Assembly (NCBI RefSeq): GCF_021603585.1
Contig: NZ_BQHI01000005.1
Span: 310,001 to 374,000, forward strand
DNA: 64,000 nucleotides
Direction of reading: 5' to 3'
Origin: Pseudomonas sputi
Lineage (GTDB): Bacteria; Pseudomonadota; Gammaproteobacteria; Pseudomonadales; Pseudomonadaceae
The translations under genes and the position numbers were made by a program. Positions 20,490-31,938 of this stretch are shown here, piece by piece (the first letter of the stretch is position 1; each line of letters opens with the position of its first letter). The notes beneath the pieces are model-generated. The model searched no databases and was not told the DNA's origin. It worked only from the letters and a program-made list of their open reading frames with translations.

Positions 20490-20516
20490 TGATCCGCCCT
20501 CGGGAGGGCGGATCAA
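20490..20516. terminator. Shared terminator between folK and cca
   Basis: TGATCCGCCCT/AGGGCGGATCA stem of 11 base pairs with a CGGG loop, followed by AAAAGTTTT. It lies between the convergent ends of folK and cca and is usable from both sides. Confidence 0.85.
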
Positions 20517-20522
20517 AAGTTT

Positions 20523-21752
20523 TCAAGACGCCGCCGATTCCTTGTATGCCTTCAGCGCCTTGAGCCGTTCGCGCTTGAGTGCCTCACCCAGTTCCGGGCC
20601 TTTGAATCCCTTCTCCAGCAACGGCTGCACCGCCACGCCGCGCGCGACATTCGCCGCGCCGCGCAGGTAATCGGCCTGTGGATAACTGCGCTGCTCAAGC
20701 CCTTTGCGGCCTCGGGCATCCATCTCGCACGCGACGATAAACTCTTCGAAACGCTGTGGTCGACGGTAAACGTCAAAGCTTTGCAGCAACTCAAGCAAAG
20801 TCGACGCTTTCAACTCCAGGGCGCGATGCCCGTGGGTGTGATATTGGCCGACCAGCAAGGCCAGTTCCTGACAGTCTTTCGGTGCCTTGAAGCGTTCGTT
20901 GACCGCTTTGATCAACTTCAGGCCCTTGTGCTCATGGGCAATGTGGCGTGGCCATTCCTCCTCCGGCGTCAGGCCTTTGCCGAGGTCGTGGAGCAGGCAA
21001 GCCCAGCGAACGGTCAGGGGCTGCTTGTACAGGGCTGACTGCTCAAGCACGCTCAGCGTATGAATGCCGCTGTCGATTTCCGGATGGTGGGCTTGCGGTT
21101 GCGGCACGCCGAACAACGCATCGACCTCCGGCATCAGCACTTTCAAGGCCCCGCAATCACGCAGTACCTGAATGAATACCTGGGGCTGATCTTCCATCAG
21201 TGCGCGGGAAATCTCTTTCCAGCTGCGTTCGGCCGTAAGGGCTTCCAGTTCGCCCGATTCACTGAGCTGACGCATCAGCGCCAGGGTCTCGGACGCCACC
21301 TTGAAACCAAGCTCCGCGTAGCGGGCGGCAAAGCGCGCAACACGCAGAACCCTGAGCGGATCTTCGGCAAATGCGGGGGAAACGTGGCGCAGAATCCGCT
21401 CTTCGAGATCGCGCCGACCATGATAGGGATCGGTCAGGTTTTGCTGATCGTCCTCGGCCATGGCGTTGATCGTAAGGTCACGGCGGATCAGGTCTTCTTC
21501 AAGCGTGACTTCGGGACTGGCGTGAAAGGTAAAACCACCATAACCGCGACCGCTCTTGCGTTCGGTACGAGCCAGGGCGTACTCCTCACCGCTTTTCGGG
21601 TGAAGAAAAACCGGGAAATCCGCGCCGACCGGGCGAAATCCCCTGGCGAGCATTTCTTCTGTCGTCGCACCGACCACCACCCAATCGATATCGGTGACCG
21701 GTTTGCCCAGCAGGCGATCACGAACTGCACCGCCGACCTTGTAAATCTGCAT
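20523..21752 (-). CDS. cca: CCA-adding tRNA nucleotidyltransferase
   Basis: Adds or repairs the 3' CCA of tRNAs using CTP and ATP. Class II enzyme of 409 residues. It starts [16 protein letters not shown], with the catalytic DIDWVV soon after and [10 protein letters not shown] in the head domain. An HD phosphohydrolase domain ([12 protein letters not shown]) follows, as in gamma-proteobacterial multifunctional CCA enzymes. It is convergent with folK and separated from spoVR by about 60 bases. Confidence 0.96.
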   Translation of the reverse strand: MQIYKVGGAVRDRLLGKPVTDIDWVVVGATTEEMLARGFRPVGADFPVFLHPKSGEEYALARTERKSGRGYGGFTFHASPEVTLEEDLIRRDLTINAMAEDDQQNLTDPYHGRRDLEERILRHVSPAFAEDPLRVLRVARFAARYAELGFKVASETLALMRQLSESGELEALTAERSWKEISRALMEDQPQVFIQVLRDCGALKVLMPEVDALFGVPQPQAHHPEIDSGIHTLSVLEQSALYKQPLTVRWACLLHDLGKGLTPEEEWPRHIAHEHKGLKLIKAVNERFKAPKDCQELALLVGQYHTHGHRALELKASTLLELLQSFDVYRRPQRFEEFIVACEMDARGRKGLEQRSYPQADYLRGAANVARGVAVQPLLEKGFKGPELGEALKRERLKALKAYKESAAS

Positions 21753-21815
21753 AAAGAACCTCCGTAGGCCCGACAGGATAACCCTTGCGCCGGATTTTCG
21801 GAGGTCTGAACGGGA

Positions 21816-23387
21816 TCAAAGATGAATGACGGCCAGGTCAAGTCGACCGTAATCCCCCTCGCTGTGTTCGCTGCGGGGCGGAACATGGTGGGTTTTCATA
21901 ATCTGATCACCTTGCAGGGTTTCCAGGTGGATGTCGAAACCCCACAGCCGGTGCAGGTGTTTAAGGACCTCCTCAGTGGAGTCGCCGAGGGGTTTGCGGT
22001 CGTGTTGCTGATGGCGCAGAGTCAACGAGCGGTCACCGCGGCGATCGATGCTGTAGATCTGTACGTTGGGTTCGCGGTTGCCCAGGTTGTATTGGGCCGC
22101 GAGCGTTTCGCGAATGATCCGGTAACCGCCCTCGTCATGGATCGCCGGTACCAGCAGATCGTCCTTCTGGTCGTCATCGAGGATGCTGAACAGTTTCAGG
22201 TCGCGGATTACTTTGGGTGACAGGTACTGCAGGATGAAACTCTCATCCTTGAAGCTGCTCATGGCGAACTTGATGGTCGATAGCCAATCGCTGCCGGCGA
22301 TTTCCGGAAACCAGCGGCGGTCTTCTTCCGTGGGCTCTTCGCACATGCGCCGGATGTCGCGGTACATCGCAAAGCCCAGTGCATAGGGGTTGATGCCGTT
22401 GTAGTAAGGGCTGTCGAACCCCGGCTGGAACACCACGCTGGTGTGGGACGTCAGGAACTCCATCATGAAGCCGTCCGTCACCAGGCCTTCGTCGTACAGG
22501 TCGTTCATCAGCGTGTAGTGCCAGAACGTCGCCCAGCCTTCGTTCATCACCTGGGTCTGGCGCTGCGGATAGAAATACTGGGCGATCTTGCGCACGATCC
22601 GCACGATCTCGCGCTGCCAGGGTTCCAGCAGCGGGGCGTGTTTCTCGATGAAATACAGGATGTTTTCCTGTGGTTCGGCCGGAAAGCGTGCGTTGTCCTT
22701 GTCACTGTATTTGTCCGCGCCTTTGGGAATGGTGCGCCACAGGTCGTTGATCTGCTTCTGCAGGTGTTCTTCACGATCCTTCTGCCGACGCCGCTCTTCC
22801 TCGGCGGAAATCGGGTACGGACGTTTGTAGCGGTCGACACCGTAGTTCATCAGGGCGTGGCAGGAGTCGAGCAGATCCTCCACGGCATCAATCCCGTGGC
22901 GCTCTTCGCACTGCATGATGTACTGCTTGGCGAACACCAGGTAATCGATGATCGAACTGGCATCGGTCCAGGTGCGGAACAAATAGTTGCCCTTGAAGAA
23001 GCTGTTATGGCCGTAGCAGGCATGCGCAACCACCAGGGCCTGCATGCAGATGGTGTTTTCCTCCATCAGGTAAGCGATGCACGGATCCGAGTTGATCACG
23101 ATTTCGTACGCCAGCCCCATCTGCCCGCGGCTGTAGGATTTCTCGGTGCTGAGGAAATGCTTGCCGTAGGACCAATGGTGATAGCCCAGCGGCATGCCGA
23201 CCGAAGCATAGGCGTCCATCATCTGTTCGGCGGTGATCACTTCGATCTGGTTGGGATAGGTATCCAGGGCATAGCGGGCCGCGATACGGGCGATTTCGCG
23301 GTCGTAGGTCTGGATCAGCTCGAATGTCCATTCCGAGCCGGTGGAAATGGGTTGGCGCTTCTGCTCTTTGGCGGTCTTGGCGGTCAT
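21816..23387 (-). CDS. SpoVR-family protein (YcgB-like)
   Basis: Cytoplasmic protein of 523 residues from the SpoVR/YcgB family, whose biochemical role is not settled. Family stretches include [36 protein letters not shown] and [19 protein letters not shown], with many conserved His residues. It overlaps the stop of the upstream DUF444 gene by four bases. With prkA it forms the widespread PrkA-YeaH-SpoVR stationary-phase/stress set. Confidence 0.93.
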   Translation of the reverse strand: MTAKTAKEQKRQPISTGSEWTFELIQTYDREIARIAARYALDTYPNQIEVITAEQMMDAYASVGMPLGYHHWSYGKHFLSTEKSYSRGQMGLAYEIVINSDPCIAYLMEENTICMQALVVAHACYGHNSFFKGNYLFRTWTDASSIIDYLVFAKQYIMQCEERHGIDAVEDLLDSCHALMNYGVDRYKRPYPISAEEERRRQKDREEHLQKQINDLWRTIPKGADKYSDKDNARFPAEPQENILYFIEKHAPLLEPWQREIVRIVRKIAQYFYPQRQTQVMNEGWATFWHYTLMNDLYDEGLVTDGFMMEFLTSHTSVVFQPGFDSPYYNGINPYALGFAMYRDIRRMCEEPTEEDRRWFPEIAGSDWLSTIKFAMSSFKDESFILQYLSPKVIRDLKLFSILDDDQKDDLLVPAIHDEGGYRIIRETLAAQYNLGNREPNVQIYSIDRRGDRSLTLRHQQHDRKPLGDSTEEVLKHLHRLWGFDIHLETLQGDQIMKTHHVPPRSEHSEGDYGRLDLAVIHL

Positions 23388-24655
23388 GTCACTAACCTGC
23401 GCTGGAAGAGTTCACGGAAGACCGGATAGATATCCCCGGCCGAGACCAGTTGTTGCTGGGCAAAAGTGTCGGAAAAGGCTTCGGCGATGCGCTCGTACTC
23501 GTACCACAAGGCCTGATGTTCGCGCGGGGTGATCTCAACGTAAGTGTAGTACTGCACGAACGGCATGATCTGGTTGATCAGGATGTCGCGGCAGATCGGC
23601 GAGTCGTCGTTCCAGTTGTCGCCGTCGGAAGCCTGGGCGGCGTAGATGTTCCACTCGTTGCTCGGGTAGCGCTCGGCCATGATCTCCTGCATCAGTTTCA
23701 GGGCGCTGGAAACAATGGTGCCGCCGGTTTCGCGGGAATAGAAAAATTCCTCTTCGTCCACTTCCCGGGCGCTGGTGTGGTGGCGGATGAACACCACGTC
23801 GATCTTGTCGTAGTTCCGCTTGAGGAACAGGTACAACAGGATGAAAAAACGCTTGGCGATGTCCTTGGTCGCCTGGGTCATGGAGCCGGAAACGTCCATC
23901 AGGCAGAACATCACCGCTTTGGAGCTCGGATTGGGTTGTTTGACCAGCAGGTTGTATTTCAAATCGAAGGTATCGAGAAACGGCACGCGATGGATGCGCG
24001 CACTGAGTCGCTCGATTTCTGCTTCAAGATCCTGGATATCGCCGAAATTGTCCGGCTCTTCCCGTTTCAGCCGAGCCAACTCTTCTTTGGCTTCGCGCAG
24101 TTTGGCGCGGCTGCTGCCCGACAATGCAATGCGCCTGGCATGGGCCGAGCGCAGGGTGCGGATGATGTTGATACGCGACGGATTACCTTCGTTGCTGATC
24201 CCGGCGCGTACAGTTTTGAAGGTGTCGGTGCCGGTGAGGTTGCGCTTGACCAGGTTGGGCAGCTCGAGATCCTCGAACATGAATTCGAGGAATTCTTCCT
24301 GGGTGATCTGAAAGACGAACTCGTCCATGCCTTCGCCGGAGTTGCCGGCCTTGCCCGGTCCACGGCCACCACCGCCTCCCGGCGGACGGGCAATGTGTTC
24401 GCCGGCGGTGAATTCCTTGTTGCCGGGATGAACCACGGTCTGCTTGCCGCCGCGACCATGGTGAAGCACCGGTTCGTCGATATCGCGACCGGGAATGCTG
24501 ATCTGCTCACCGTGCTCCATGTCGGTAATGGAGCGCCGGCTGACCGCCTCTTCGACGGCCTTCTTGATGTGGTCACGGTAACGCCGCAGGAAGCGCTGAC
24601 GGTTCACCGTGCTCTTGTTCTTGCCGTTGAGACGTCGGTCGATCACATAGCTCAT
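23384..24655 (-). CDS. YeaH/YhbH family protein (DUF444)
   Basis: Protein of 423 residues with the DUF444/von Willebrand A-like domain. The N-terminal part is basic ([20 protein letters not shown]), followed by a Gly-rich linker ([12 protein letters not shown]). A metal-ion-dependent adhesion-like strand then appears as [16 protein letters not shown]. It is the usual partner of PrkA kinase and SpoVR. It follows prkA by about 205 bases and is coupled to spoVR by a four-base overlap. Confidence 0.92.
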   Translation of the reverse strand: MSYVIDRRLNGKNKSTVNRQRFLRRYRDHIKKAVEEAVSRRSITDMEHGEQISIPGRDIDEPVLHHGRGGKQTVVHPGNKEFTAGEHIARPPGGGGGRGPGKAGNSGEGMDEFVFQITQEEFLEFMFEDLELPNLVKRNLTGTDTFKTVRAGISNEGNPSRINIIRTLRSAHARRIALSGSSRAKLREAKEELARLKREEPDNFGDIQDLEAEIERLSARIHRVPFLDTFDLKYNLLVKQPNPSSKAVMFCLMDVSGSMTQATKDIAKRFFILLYLFLKRNYDKIDVVFIRHHTSAREVDEEEFFYSRETGGTIVSSALKLMQEIMAERYPSNEWNIYAAQASDGDNWNDDSPICRDILINQIMPFVQYYTYVEITPREHQALWYEYERIAEAFSDTFAQQQLVSAGDIYPVFRELFQRRLVT

Positions 24656-24860
24656 GACTGCTCCTTAGAAGCTGTCCTGCAAAGGGGTGAGCGGTCATGC
24701 AGCATTGAACCGAATGCCAAGGGACGTACACGCTCCCCCAAGCGCTTTGGGTGCTGCCTGAACCTCGCTACCGCCTTTCGAACATCTTCCAGAGGCCTGT
24801 GTAGCAGAAAATGCGCGCACAGGCCTCGGACTGACGACAACCGGTCTGGCCGGTCGCGGG

Positions 24861-26783
24861 TTACTGTGATTTTCTGACCCGCAGATACCACTCGGAGAGC
24901 AGTCGTACCTGTTTGTCGGTGTAGCCGCGTTCGACCATTCGTGTAACGAAGTCGTTGTGTTTCTGTTGATCCTCTTTGCTGGCCTTGGCATTGAAGCTGA
25001 TGACTGGCAGCAGGTCTTCGGTGTTCGAGAACATTTTCTTCTCGATGACCACCCGCAGTTTTTCGTAGCTGAGCCAGGTCGGATTCTTGCCGTTGTTGTT
25101 GGCCCGGGCACGCAACACAAAGTTGACGATCTCGTTGCGAAAATCCTTCGGATTGCTGATGCCGGCCGGTTTTTCGATCTTTTCCAGCTCCTCGTTGAGG
25201 GCGACGCGGTTGAGGATCTCGCCGGTTTCCGGATCGCGGTATTCCTGATCCTGAATCCAGAAGTCCGCATACAGCACGTAGCGGTCGAAGATGTTCTGGC
25301 CGTACTCGCTGTAAGACTCGAGGTAGGCGGTCTGGATCTCCTTGCCGATGAATTCGATATAACGCGGCGCCAGGTACTCTTTCAGGTAGCGCAGATAGCG
25401 CTCGCGGGTTTCGGCCTGGAACTGTTCCTGTTCGATCTGCTGCTCCAGCACATAAAGCAGGTGTACCGGGTTGGCGGCAATTTCGTGCGGATCGAAGTTG
25501 AAGACCTTGGACAGGATCTTGAACGCGAACCGGGTCGACAGACCGTTCATGCCTTCGTCGACGCCCGCTGCATCGCGGTATTCCTGGATCGACTTGGCCT
25601 TCGGATCGGTGTCCTTGAGATTTTCGCCGTCATACACGCGCATCTTGGAGTAGATGTTGGAGTTTTCCGGCTCTTTGAGACGTGACAGCACGGTGAACTG
25701 CGCCAGCATCTTCAGGGTGTCCGGCGCGCAATGGGCCTTGGACAGGGAGCTGTTGAACAGCAGCTTGTCGTAGATCTTCACTTCGTCGCTGACCCGCAGG
25801 CAGTACGGCACCTTGACGATGTAGATCCGGTCGATGAACGCCTCGTTGTTCTTGTTGTTGCGGAAGGTGTGCCACTCCGATTCGTTGGAGTGGGCCAGCA
25901 GGATCCCGGTGAACGGAATCGCGCCGAGGCCTTCGGTACTGTTGTAGTTGCCTTCCTGAGTGGCGGTCAGCAATGGGTGGAGCACCTTGATCGGTGCCTT
26001 GAACATTTCGACGAATTCCATCAGGCCCTGGTTGGCCCGGCACAGCGCACCGGAGTAGCTGTAGGCATCGGCGTCGTTCTGCGGGAATTCTTCGAGTTTG
26101 CGGATATCGACCTTGCCCACCAGCGCGGAGATGTCCTGGTTGTTTTCATCACCCGGTTCGGTCTTGGCCACGGCGATCTGGTTGAGGATCGACGGGTACA
26201 GCTTGACCACGCGGAACTGGCTGATGTCGCCGCCGAATTCGGCCAGGCGCTTGGTGGCCCATGGCGACATGATGGTGTTCAGGTAGCGCCGTGGGATGCC
26301 GAAGTCTTCCTCGAGGATTGCGCCATCTTCGGTGGCGTTGAACAGGCCCAGAGGCGATTCGAATACCGGCGAGCCCTTGATGGCATAGAAGGGCACTTTT
26401 TCCATCAGTTGTTTCAGCTTCTCGGCCAGGGACGATTTACCACCGCCGACAGGGCCGAGCAGATAGAGGATCTGTTTCTTCTCTTCCAGGCCCTGAGCGG
26501 CATGGCGGAAATACGACACGATCTGGTCGATGCATTCTTCCATCCCGTGGAAGTCTTCAAAGGCCGGATAGCGGCGGATCACCTTGTTGGAAAAGATTCG
26601 CGACAGCCTCGAGTTGGTCGAGGTGTCGAGCAGTTCCGGTTCGCCGATGGCCATTAACAGACGCTCGGCGGCGGAAACGTAGGCACTGCGATCCTCTTTG
26701 CACAGTTCCAGGTACTCCTGCAGGGAGAGTTCTTCCTGGCGTGTGGACTCGAAGCGTTGTTGGAAGTGGCTAAAGATACTCAT
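24861..26783 (-). CDS. PrkA-family serine protein kinase/AAA protein (YeaG-like)
   Basis: Protein of 640 residues. An AAA-type ATPase module with Walker A LGPVGGGKSSLAEKL lies near residue 105-120, and the PrkA C-terminal domain follows. In enteric bacteria the YeaG homologue acts in nitrogen starvation and stress. Members have been reported as kinases and more recently as AAA proteases, so the activity is open. I chose ATG 26783 (MSIFSHFQQRFE). The 205 bases between it and yeaH hold no gene I can support. Confidence 0.92.
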   Translation of the reverse strand: MSIFSHFQQRFESTRQEELSLQEYLELCKEDRSAYVSAAERLLMAIGEPELLDTSTNSRLSRIFSNKVIRRYPAFEDFHGMEECIDQIVSYFRHAAQGLEEKKQILYLLGPVGGGKSSLAEKLKQLMEKVPFYAIKGSPVFESPLGLFNATEDGAILEEDFGIPRRYLNTIMSPWATKRLAEFGGDISQFRVVKLYPSILNQIAVAKTEPGDENNQDISALVGKVDIRKLEEFPQNDADAYSYSGALCRANQGLMEFVEMFKAPIKVLHPLLTATQEGNYNSTEGLGAIPFTGILLAHSNESEWHTFRNNKNNEAFIDRIYIVKVPYCLRVSDEVKIYDKLLFNSSLSKAHCAPDTLKMLAQFTVLSRLKEPENSNIYSKMRVYDGENLKDTDPKAKSIQEYRDAAGVDEGMNGLSTRFAFKILSKVFNFDPHEIAANPVHLLYVLEQQIEQEQFQAETRERYLRYLKEYLAPRYIEFIGKEIQTAYLESYSEYGQNIFDRYVLYADFWIQDQEYRDPETGEILNRVALNEELEKIEKPAGISNPKDFRNEIVNFVLRARANNNGKNPTWLSYEKLRVVIEKKMFSNTEDLLPVISFNAKASKEDQQKHNDFVTRMVERGYTDKQVRLLSEWYLRVRKSQ

Positions 26784-27079
26784 GACGTCACCTCGCTCGA
26801 TACGTGGAGCCGACGCCGGATCACTCAGTCGATGCTGGCAGCAGCCGCGATGGCAGCTGTTGTTTACCCCCCAGAACCCTTCCACGATCGACAATCGCGA
26901 AAGTTACTCCCGATGACCCGTGCGCCGGTGTACCGGCTCTCCCCTGTTTTGGATGGCCTGGGCTTAAGGATAGTTGGGAATTCGGGAGGTAAAGGCGAGA
27001 TACGTAATTATGTGTGCCAAGACCGTTCGTCTGCCGGCGCAGGCCCGCGGAAGCCGGGGCCTGCACGTTACAAAAAAAA
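26784..27079. other. 296-base gap upstream of prkA, after glpE, with a hairpin
   Basis: No gene is supported. It should hold the prkA promoter. At 27039-27064 a perfect 8-base-pair stem GCAGGCCC/GGGCCTGC with a 10-base loop lies just past the glpE end. On the minus strand its T tract precedes rather than follows the stem, so it is not a standard glpE terminator. I do not see a clear sigma-54 -24/-12 pair. Confidence 0.4.
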
Positions 27080-27409
27080 TTATTCGGAGATGCCTTGCGC
27101 GGTTTCCGAAGGAAAAGTCGTACGCCACAGTTCGAAGCCGCCGTCCATGCTGTAGACGTCGGAGAAGCCCTGGCTCACGAGATACGCGGCGGCACCCTGG
27201 CTCGAGTTACCGTGGTAGCAGACCACGACGGTCGGGGCATCGAGGTCGGCGCCCTGAATGAAAGCATGCAGGGAATGATTGTCCAGATGCTTCGAGCCGC
27301 TGATGTGCAGTGCGGCAAATGTTGCCGGGTCACGGACGTCGACGACCACGGCGCCTTGCTCGCGCAGGGCCTGGGCCTGTTCAGGGGGGATACGTTTGAA
27401 TTCGCTCAT
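27080..27409 (-). CDS. glpE: Thiosulfate sulfurtransferase GlpE
   Basis: Single-domain rhodanese of 109 residues. The active-site loop CYHGNSS starts at Cys64 and matches the GlpE subgroup. The N-terminal [15 protein letters not shown] and the [10 protein letters not shown] strand are typical. It moves sulfane sulfur from thiosulfate to thiol acceptors in the cytoplasm. It follows apaH by about 33 bases and may share its transcript. Confidence 0.93.
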   Translation of the reverse strand: MSEFKRIPPEQAQALREQGAVVVDVRDPATFAALHISGSKHLDNHSLHAFIQGADLDAPTVVVCYHGNSSQGAAAYLVSQGFSDVYSMDGGFELWRTTFPSETAQGISE

Positions 27410-27442
27410 GGCGGGCTCCTGTGGCTCGGCTGAAAACGCAGT

Positions 27443-28324
27443 CTAGCGCGGGGCGCTGACGGGAGAAGATTCGGTGATCAGTGGCGCGACGGTGGGCAGG
27501 ACGGCCCCGTGTTCGTCGCATTTGCATGACAGGCGTTCGCCGCTGTCGACATTCATCAGGGTCAGGCTGCCGCCCCACACACAACCGGTGTCGAGGGCTG
27601 AAATGCCTGGCTCGAGCACGTTGCCTTCCAGCGCCGCCCAGTGACCGAAGATGATCCGCAGGCCACGGGTCTTGCGCTCCTTGTGCTGGAACCAGGGCTT
27701 GTAGCCCGGCGGTGCGGTGTCGACGCCTTCCTTGCTCTTGAGGTCGAGCTTGCCTTCGGCGGTGCAAAAACGCATGCGGGTGAAGTAATTGGTGATGACC
27801 CGCAGGCGTGTCACGCCTTTGAGGTCGCTGTCCCATTTCGCCGGGTCGTTGCCGTACATGCCGTCGAGGTAGGCGGGGAACAGATTGTCGTCGCGCAGGG
27901 CTGTTTCAACTTCGGCGGCGCACTTCAGGGCGCGCCGCAGGGACCATTGCGGTGGAATGCCCGCATGCACCATGGCCACTTCGCGCTGCTCGTCGTAGTG
28001 CATGAGTTTCTGCTGGCGCAGCCATTCCATCAGTTCGGCACAGTCGGGCGCTTCAAGAATTTCACGCAGGGTGTCGGACTTCTTCATGCGCTCGATGTTT
28101 TTCGCTGCTGCCAGCAAGTGCAGGTCATGGTTACCGAGCACGCACACCAGCGAGTCGCGCATGCCATAAAGGAAGCGCAGCGTTTCCAGTGACTGCGGGC
28201 CACGGTTGACCAGATCGCCCACCAGCCACAGGCGATCCAGCGCTGGGTCGAACGCAACCTGCCTGAGCAGGCATTTGAGCGGTTCGAGGCAGCCTTGCAG
28301 GTCGCCGACGGCATACGTCGCCAT
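27443..28324 (-). CDS. apaH: Bis(5'-nucleosyl)-tetraphosphatase ApaH (symmetrical)
   Basis: Hydrolyses Ap4A and also decaps Np4-capped RNA. The protein has 293 residues with the phosphoesterase motifs GDLQGC (7-12), GDLVNRG and GNHDLHLLA. The start at 28324 overlaps the apaG stop (ATGA). It belongs to the surA-pdxA-rsmA-apaG-apaH set known from enteric bacteria. Confidence 0.96.
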   Translation of the reverse strand: MATYAVGDLQGCLEPLKCLLRQVAFDPALDRLWLVGDLVNRGPQSLETLRFLYGMRDSLVCVLGNHDLHLLAAAKNIERMKKSDTLREILEAPDCAELMEWLRQQKLMHYDEQREVAMVHAGIPPQWSLRRALKCAAEVETALRDDNLFPAYLDGMYGNDPAKWDSDLKGVTRLRVITNYFTRMRFCTAEGKLDLKSKEGVDTAPPGYKPWFQHKERKTRGLRIIFGHWAALEGNVLEPGISALDTGCVWGGSLTLMNVDSGERLSCKCDEHGAVLPTVAPLITESSPVSAPR

Positions 28325-28704
28325 CAGTGCAGGGCTCCGGGAACGGCGAGGCGGAAGGGCTTGATGATCGCGTCGAAATGCTTGCCGTCGTCGGCGACCA
28401 TTTCGTAAGAGCCCTGCATGGTGCCGACCTTGGTGGTCATCACCGTGCCGCTGCTGTAGGTGTGACTCTTGCCGACGCCGATCAACGGTTGCTGGCCGAC
28501 CACGCCGGCGCCCCGCACTTCTTCGACATGTCCGTCGCCATCGGTGATGACCCAGTGGCGCGACATCAGGCGGGCCGGTTGCTCGCCATTGTTCTGCACA
28601 GTGATGGTGTAGGCGAAGGCAAAACGCTCGTGCTCGGGTTGCGATTGGTCTGCTAGATAGTGGGTAACGACACTGACATCGACCTGGTAGCGGGGATCGG
28701 ACAT
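28324..28704 (-). CDS. apaG: ApaG (Co2+/Mg2+ efflux-associated, ApaG domain)
   Basis: Protein of 126 residues with the fibronectin-III-like ApaG fold. It begins [27 protein letters not shown] and QGSYEMV segments match the family. Its biochemical role is poorly defined. The ATG at 28704 is preferred over an upstream start that would add 21 residues without family similarity. It is coupled to apaH. Confidence 0.95.
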   Translation of the reverse strand: MSDPRYQVDVSVVTHYLADQSQPEHERFAFAYTITVQNNGEQPARLMSRHWVITDGDGHVEEVRGAGVVGQQPLIGVGKSHTYSSGTVMTTKVGTMQGSYEMVADDGKHFDAIIKPFRLAVPGALH

Positions 28705-28820
28705 GCAAAAGGCCTTAAAAGCGAAGCGGGACGCGGGGCGTAGCTGATTGGGATTCAGTCTAGGCAAGTATCGGGCAGTAGACCAGAGTTGGCGTCCCGC
28801 CCGATAGCGATCATTGCCGG

Positions 28821-29639
28821 TCAGTCGGCGTCAGGTGCTTTCGCCGGCTGCTCGGCGAGCTGGTCTGCAAGACGCACGAACGCGGCGAGGTCGAGCTGTT
28901 CGGGACGCAGGCTGCCATCGACGCCGGCAGCTTCGATCTCGGCGTTGCTCAGCAATTGCTTGAGGGTGTTGCGCAGGGTCTTGCGACGCTGGTTGAAGGC
29001 TTCGCGTACCACGCGTTCGAGCAGGCGATGATCCTTGGCCGGATGCGGCAGCACCGCATGCGGCACCAGGCGCACGATCGCCGAGTCGACCTTCGGCGGC
29101 GGATTGAATGCGCCAGGACCGACGTTGAACAGGTGTTCGACCCGGCAGTGGTACTGAACCATGATCGACAGACGACCCCAATCGCCGCCACCGGGGCCTG
29201 CGGCCAGACGCTCGACCACTTCCTTCTGCAGCATGAAGTGCATGTCGCGGATGATGCCGGCGTTGTTCAGCAGGTGGAAAATCAGCGGCGTGGAGATGTT
29301 GTACGGCAGGTTGCCGACCACGCGCAGGCTGTTGGGTGCAGCGTTCAGGCTGTTGAAGTCGAACTTCAGTGCATCGCCCTGATGCAGGTTGAAATTGCTC
29401 TTGCCGGCAAACTGCTGGTTGAGGATCGGGATCAGGTCCTTGTCCAGCTCCACCACGTCCAGCTGTGCGCCGGAATTGAGGATGCCGGCGGTCAATGCGC
29501 CCTGGCCCGGGCCGATTTCCAGCATGCGGTCGCCGGCCTTGGCACTGATGGAGCGCAGGATGCGGTCGATGACGCCGGCATCGTGCAGGAAGTTCTGGCC
29601 AAAGCGTTTGCGCGCCTTGTGTTGGTATTGCTCGGTCAT
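28821..29639 (-). CDS. rsmA: 16S rRNA dimethyladenosine transferase RsmA (KsgA)
   Basis: Dimethylates two adjacent adenines near the 3' end of 16S rRNA during 30S assembly. The protein has 272 residues. The SAM motif is [11 protein letters not shown], and catalytic motif IV is NLPYNIST. It starts [18 protein letters not shown] and overlaps the pdxA stop by four bases. This rsmA is the methyltransferase, not the CsrA-like RsmA. Confidence 0.97.
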   Translation of the reverse strand: MTEQYQHKARKRFGQNFLHDAGVIDRILRSISAKAGDRMLEIGPGQGALTAGILNSGAQLDVVELDKDLIPILNQQFAGKSNFNLHQGDALKFDFNSLNAAPNSLRVVGNLPYNISTPLIFHLLNNAGIIRDMHFMLQKEVVERLAAGPGGGDWGRLSIMVQYHCRVEHLFNVGPGAFNPPPKVDSAIVRLVPHAVLPHPAKDHRLLERVVREAFNQRRKTLRNTLKQLLSNAEIEAAGVDGSLRPEQLDLAAFVRLADQLAEQPAKAPDAD

Positions 29640-30625
29640 AAACGGGTCTCGGCCATCTGGTAGGCGGTTTCCAGAGCGACTTGCAGGCTGCCGGTGTCGA
29701 TCCTGCCGCTGCCGGCCAGATCCAGGGCGGTGCCGTGGTCGACCGAGGTGCGGATGATCGGCAGGCCCAGGGTCACGTTGACTGCAGCGCCAAAGCCTTT
29801 GTACTTGAGCACGGGCAGGCCCTGGTCGTGGTACATCGCCAGCACCGCGTCGCAGTGCTCCAGATATTTGGGGGTAAACAGAGTGTCGGCAGGCAGCGGG
29901 CCACGAAGGTCCATGCCCTCGCCGCGCAGGCGCTCCAATGTGGGTTCGATGATGTCGATTTCTTCATGGCCCAGGTGTCCGCCTTCACCGGCGTGCGGGT
30001 TGAGCCCGCAGACCAGGATGCGCGGTTGGGCGATGCCGAATTTTTGTTGCAGATCGGCGTGCAGAATCCGCGTGACCCGTTCCAGCCGCTCCGGCGTAAT
30101 CGCATCGGCGATGTCGCGCAAGGGCAGGTGAGTGGTGACCAGTGCCACGCGCAAACCGCGGGTGGCGAGCATCATCACCACTTGGGCGGTGTGGGTCAGG
30201 TCGGCGAGAAATTCGGTGTGACCGGAAAACGCGATGCCCGATTCGTTGATCACGCCCTTGTGAACCGGGGCGGTGATCATCCCGGCGAAATCGCCGTTCA
30301 GACAGCCATTGCCGGCGCGGGTCAGGGTCTCAAGAACGAAAGCGGCGTTGGCCTTGTCCAGTTGCCCGGCGACCACGGGGGCGCTGAGCGGGGTGTCCCA
30401 GACATACAGGCTGTTGGCGGGCGCCGGAGCGTCCGGCCAGTGGTCAGGCGCCACTTCCAGCAGGCTGACGGCCAGCCCCAGTTGCGCGGCCCGCTCTTGG
30501 AGCAGGTCGCGGCTGGTGATGGCAATCAGGGGGTGTGGCTGGGCTTGCGAGGCAAGCAGCAGGCACAGGTCGGGACCGATGCCGGCCGGTTCGCCGGGTG
30601 TCAGCGCGAAACGCTTGGGTTTCAC
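29636..30625 (-). CDS. pdxA: 4-hydroxythreonine-4-phosphate dehydrogenase PdxA
   Basis: NAD-dependent step of the DXP-dependent vitamin B6 pathway. The protein has 329 residues and begins [20 protein letters not shown]. Metal-binding histidines lie in [17 protein letters not shown] and MYHDQGLPV. It overlaps surA upstream and rsmA downstream by four bases each, so the three are a coupled unit. Confidence 0.97.
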   Translation of the reverse strand: MKPKRFALTPGEPAGIGPDLCLLLASQAQPHPLIAITSRDLLQERAAQLGLAVSLLEVAPDHWPDAPAPANSLYVWDTPLSAPVVAGQLDKANAAFVLETLTRAGNGCLNGDFAGMITAPVHKGVINESGIAFSGHTEFLADLTHTAQVVMMLATRGLRVALVTTHLPLRDIADAITPERLERVTRILHADLQQKFGIAQPRILVCGLNPHAGEGGHLGHEEIDIIEPTLERLRGEGMDLRGPLPADTLFTPKYLEHCDAVLAMYHDQGLPVLKYKGFGAAVNVTLGLPIIRTSVDHGTALDLAGSGRIDTGSLQVALETAYQMAETRL

Positions 30626-31938
30626 TGCGCTGCCTGGTCTGCACCAGGGAGTTTGATCTCTACGTACGCTTCGTCACGGATCTGACGCAGCCAGGTTTGC
30701 AGCTCTTCGTCGTATTTGCGGTTACGCAGTACGGTCATCGCTTGCTGCTCACGGGCCTGTTCGGTGCTGTCGGTGGCGCGACGGCCAAGGACTTCCAGAA
30801 CGTGCCAGCCGTATTGGGTCTGGAACGGCTTGGACAGCTGACCCTGTGGGGACTTGGCCATCACGGCGCGGAATTCCGGTACCAGTGCGTTCGGGTCGAT
30901 CCAGTTCAGGTCGCCGCCGTTGAGGGCAGAACCCGGGTCTTCCGAGTACTTCTTGGCCAGTTCGGCGAAATCTTCACCGGCTTCGATGCGGTTGTAGAGC
31001 GACTGAGCCAGTTCCTTGGTCTTGGCTTCGTCGCGAACCGGACTTGGCTTGACCAGGATGTGGCGCACATGCACTTCGTCGCGCATCTGGCTCTCGCCAC
31101 CACGCTTTTCCAGCAGCTTCAGGATGATGAAGCCGCCTGGAGTGCGTGCCGGTTGAGTGATGTCGCCAGCCGTCATGCTGCTCAGTTCACGGTCGAACGG
31201 CGGTGGCAGTTGAGCGGCTTTGCGCCAGCCCATGTCGCCGCCTTCCAGCGCGTTGTCACTGGCGGAGTTGGCCACGGCCATCTGGCCGAAGTCAGCACCT
31301 TGCTTGAGTTGCTGGTAAACCTCCATCGCCTTGCGTGCAGCGCTCTGAATCGCTTCGGAGTTGGCGCTTTCCGGGGTCGGGATCAGGATGTTGGCCAGGT
31401 GCAGCTCTTCGGACAGTTGCATCTTGCCCAGGTCGGAGGCGAGGAAGTTCTTCACTTCCTGTTCCGACACCTGAATGCGCTCGGCCACGCGGCGCTGGCG
31501 CACACGGCTGATGATCATTTCTCGGCGGATCTGCTCGCGAGCGTCCTCATAGGACAGGCCATCGCGGGACAGGGCGATGCGGAACTGCTCCGGGGTCATG
31601 TTGTTGCGCTGGGCAATGGTACCGACCGCCTGGTTCAGCTCCTCATCGGTGATGCGGATACCGGAGCGTTCGCCGATCTGCAGTTGCAGGTTCTCGATGA
31701 TCAGGCGCTCGAGCACCTGTTGATCCAGTACGCCCGGAGGCGGCAGACCGCCGCCGCGCTTGGCGATGGTTTGCTGAACTTCGTGGACGCGTTGATCCAG
31801 CTGGCTCTGCATGACCACGTCGTTGTCGACGATGGCCACCACTTTATCGATAGGCTGTACCGCGGCGTTGGCTGCGGTACCCAGGAACAGCGCGCCCAGC
31901 ATCAGCGGGCGCAGACAATCAGAAAGCTTGGTCTTCAC
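30622..31938 (-). CDS. surA: Periplasmic chaperone/peptidyl-prolyl isomerase SurA
   Basis: Main periplasmic chaperone for outer membrane protein assembly. The protein has 438 residues: signal peptide ([13 protein letters not shown]), an N-terminal chaperone region with [15 protein letters not shown], then two parvulin domains (LANILIP about 180-280 and VRHILVKPS about 290-390). It overlaps the end of lptD by 20 bases. This groups SurA with one of its principal clients. Confidence 0.97.
   Translation of the reverse strand: MKTKLSDCLRPLMLGALFLGTAANAAVQPIDKVVAIVDNDVVMQSQLDQRVHEVQQTIAKRGGGLPPPGVLDQQVLERLIIENLQLQIGERSGIRITDEELNQAVGTIAQRNNMTPEQFRIALSRDGLSYEDAREQIRREMIISRVRQRRVAERIQVSEQEVKNFLASDLGKMQLSEELHLANILIPTPESANSEAIQSAARKAMEVYQQLKQGADFGQMAVANSASDNALEGGDMGWRKAAQLPPPFDRELSSMTAGDITQPARTPGGFIILKLLEKRGGESQMRDEVHVRHILVKPSPVRDEAKTKELAQSLYNRIEAGEDFAELAKKYSEDPGSALNGGDLNWIDPNALVPEFRAVMAKSPQGQLSKPFQTQYGWHVLEVLGRRATDSTEQAREQQAMTVLRNRKYDEELQTWLRQIRDEAYVEIKLPGADQAAQ

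Noticed and set aside
24656-24860. Possible small gene in the prkA-yeaH gap
   Set aside because: The short frames overlap the ends of neighbours and lack start signals.
27443-28708. Extended apaH frame of 421 codons
   Set aside because: The first 128 codons run through apaG in another frame and have no family similarity; the true start is the ATG overlapping the apaG stop.
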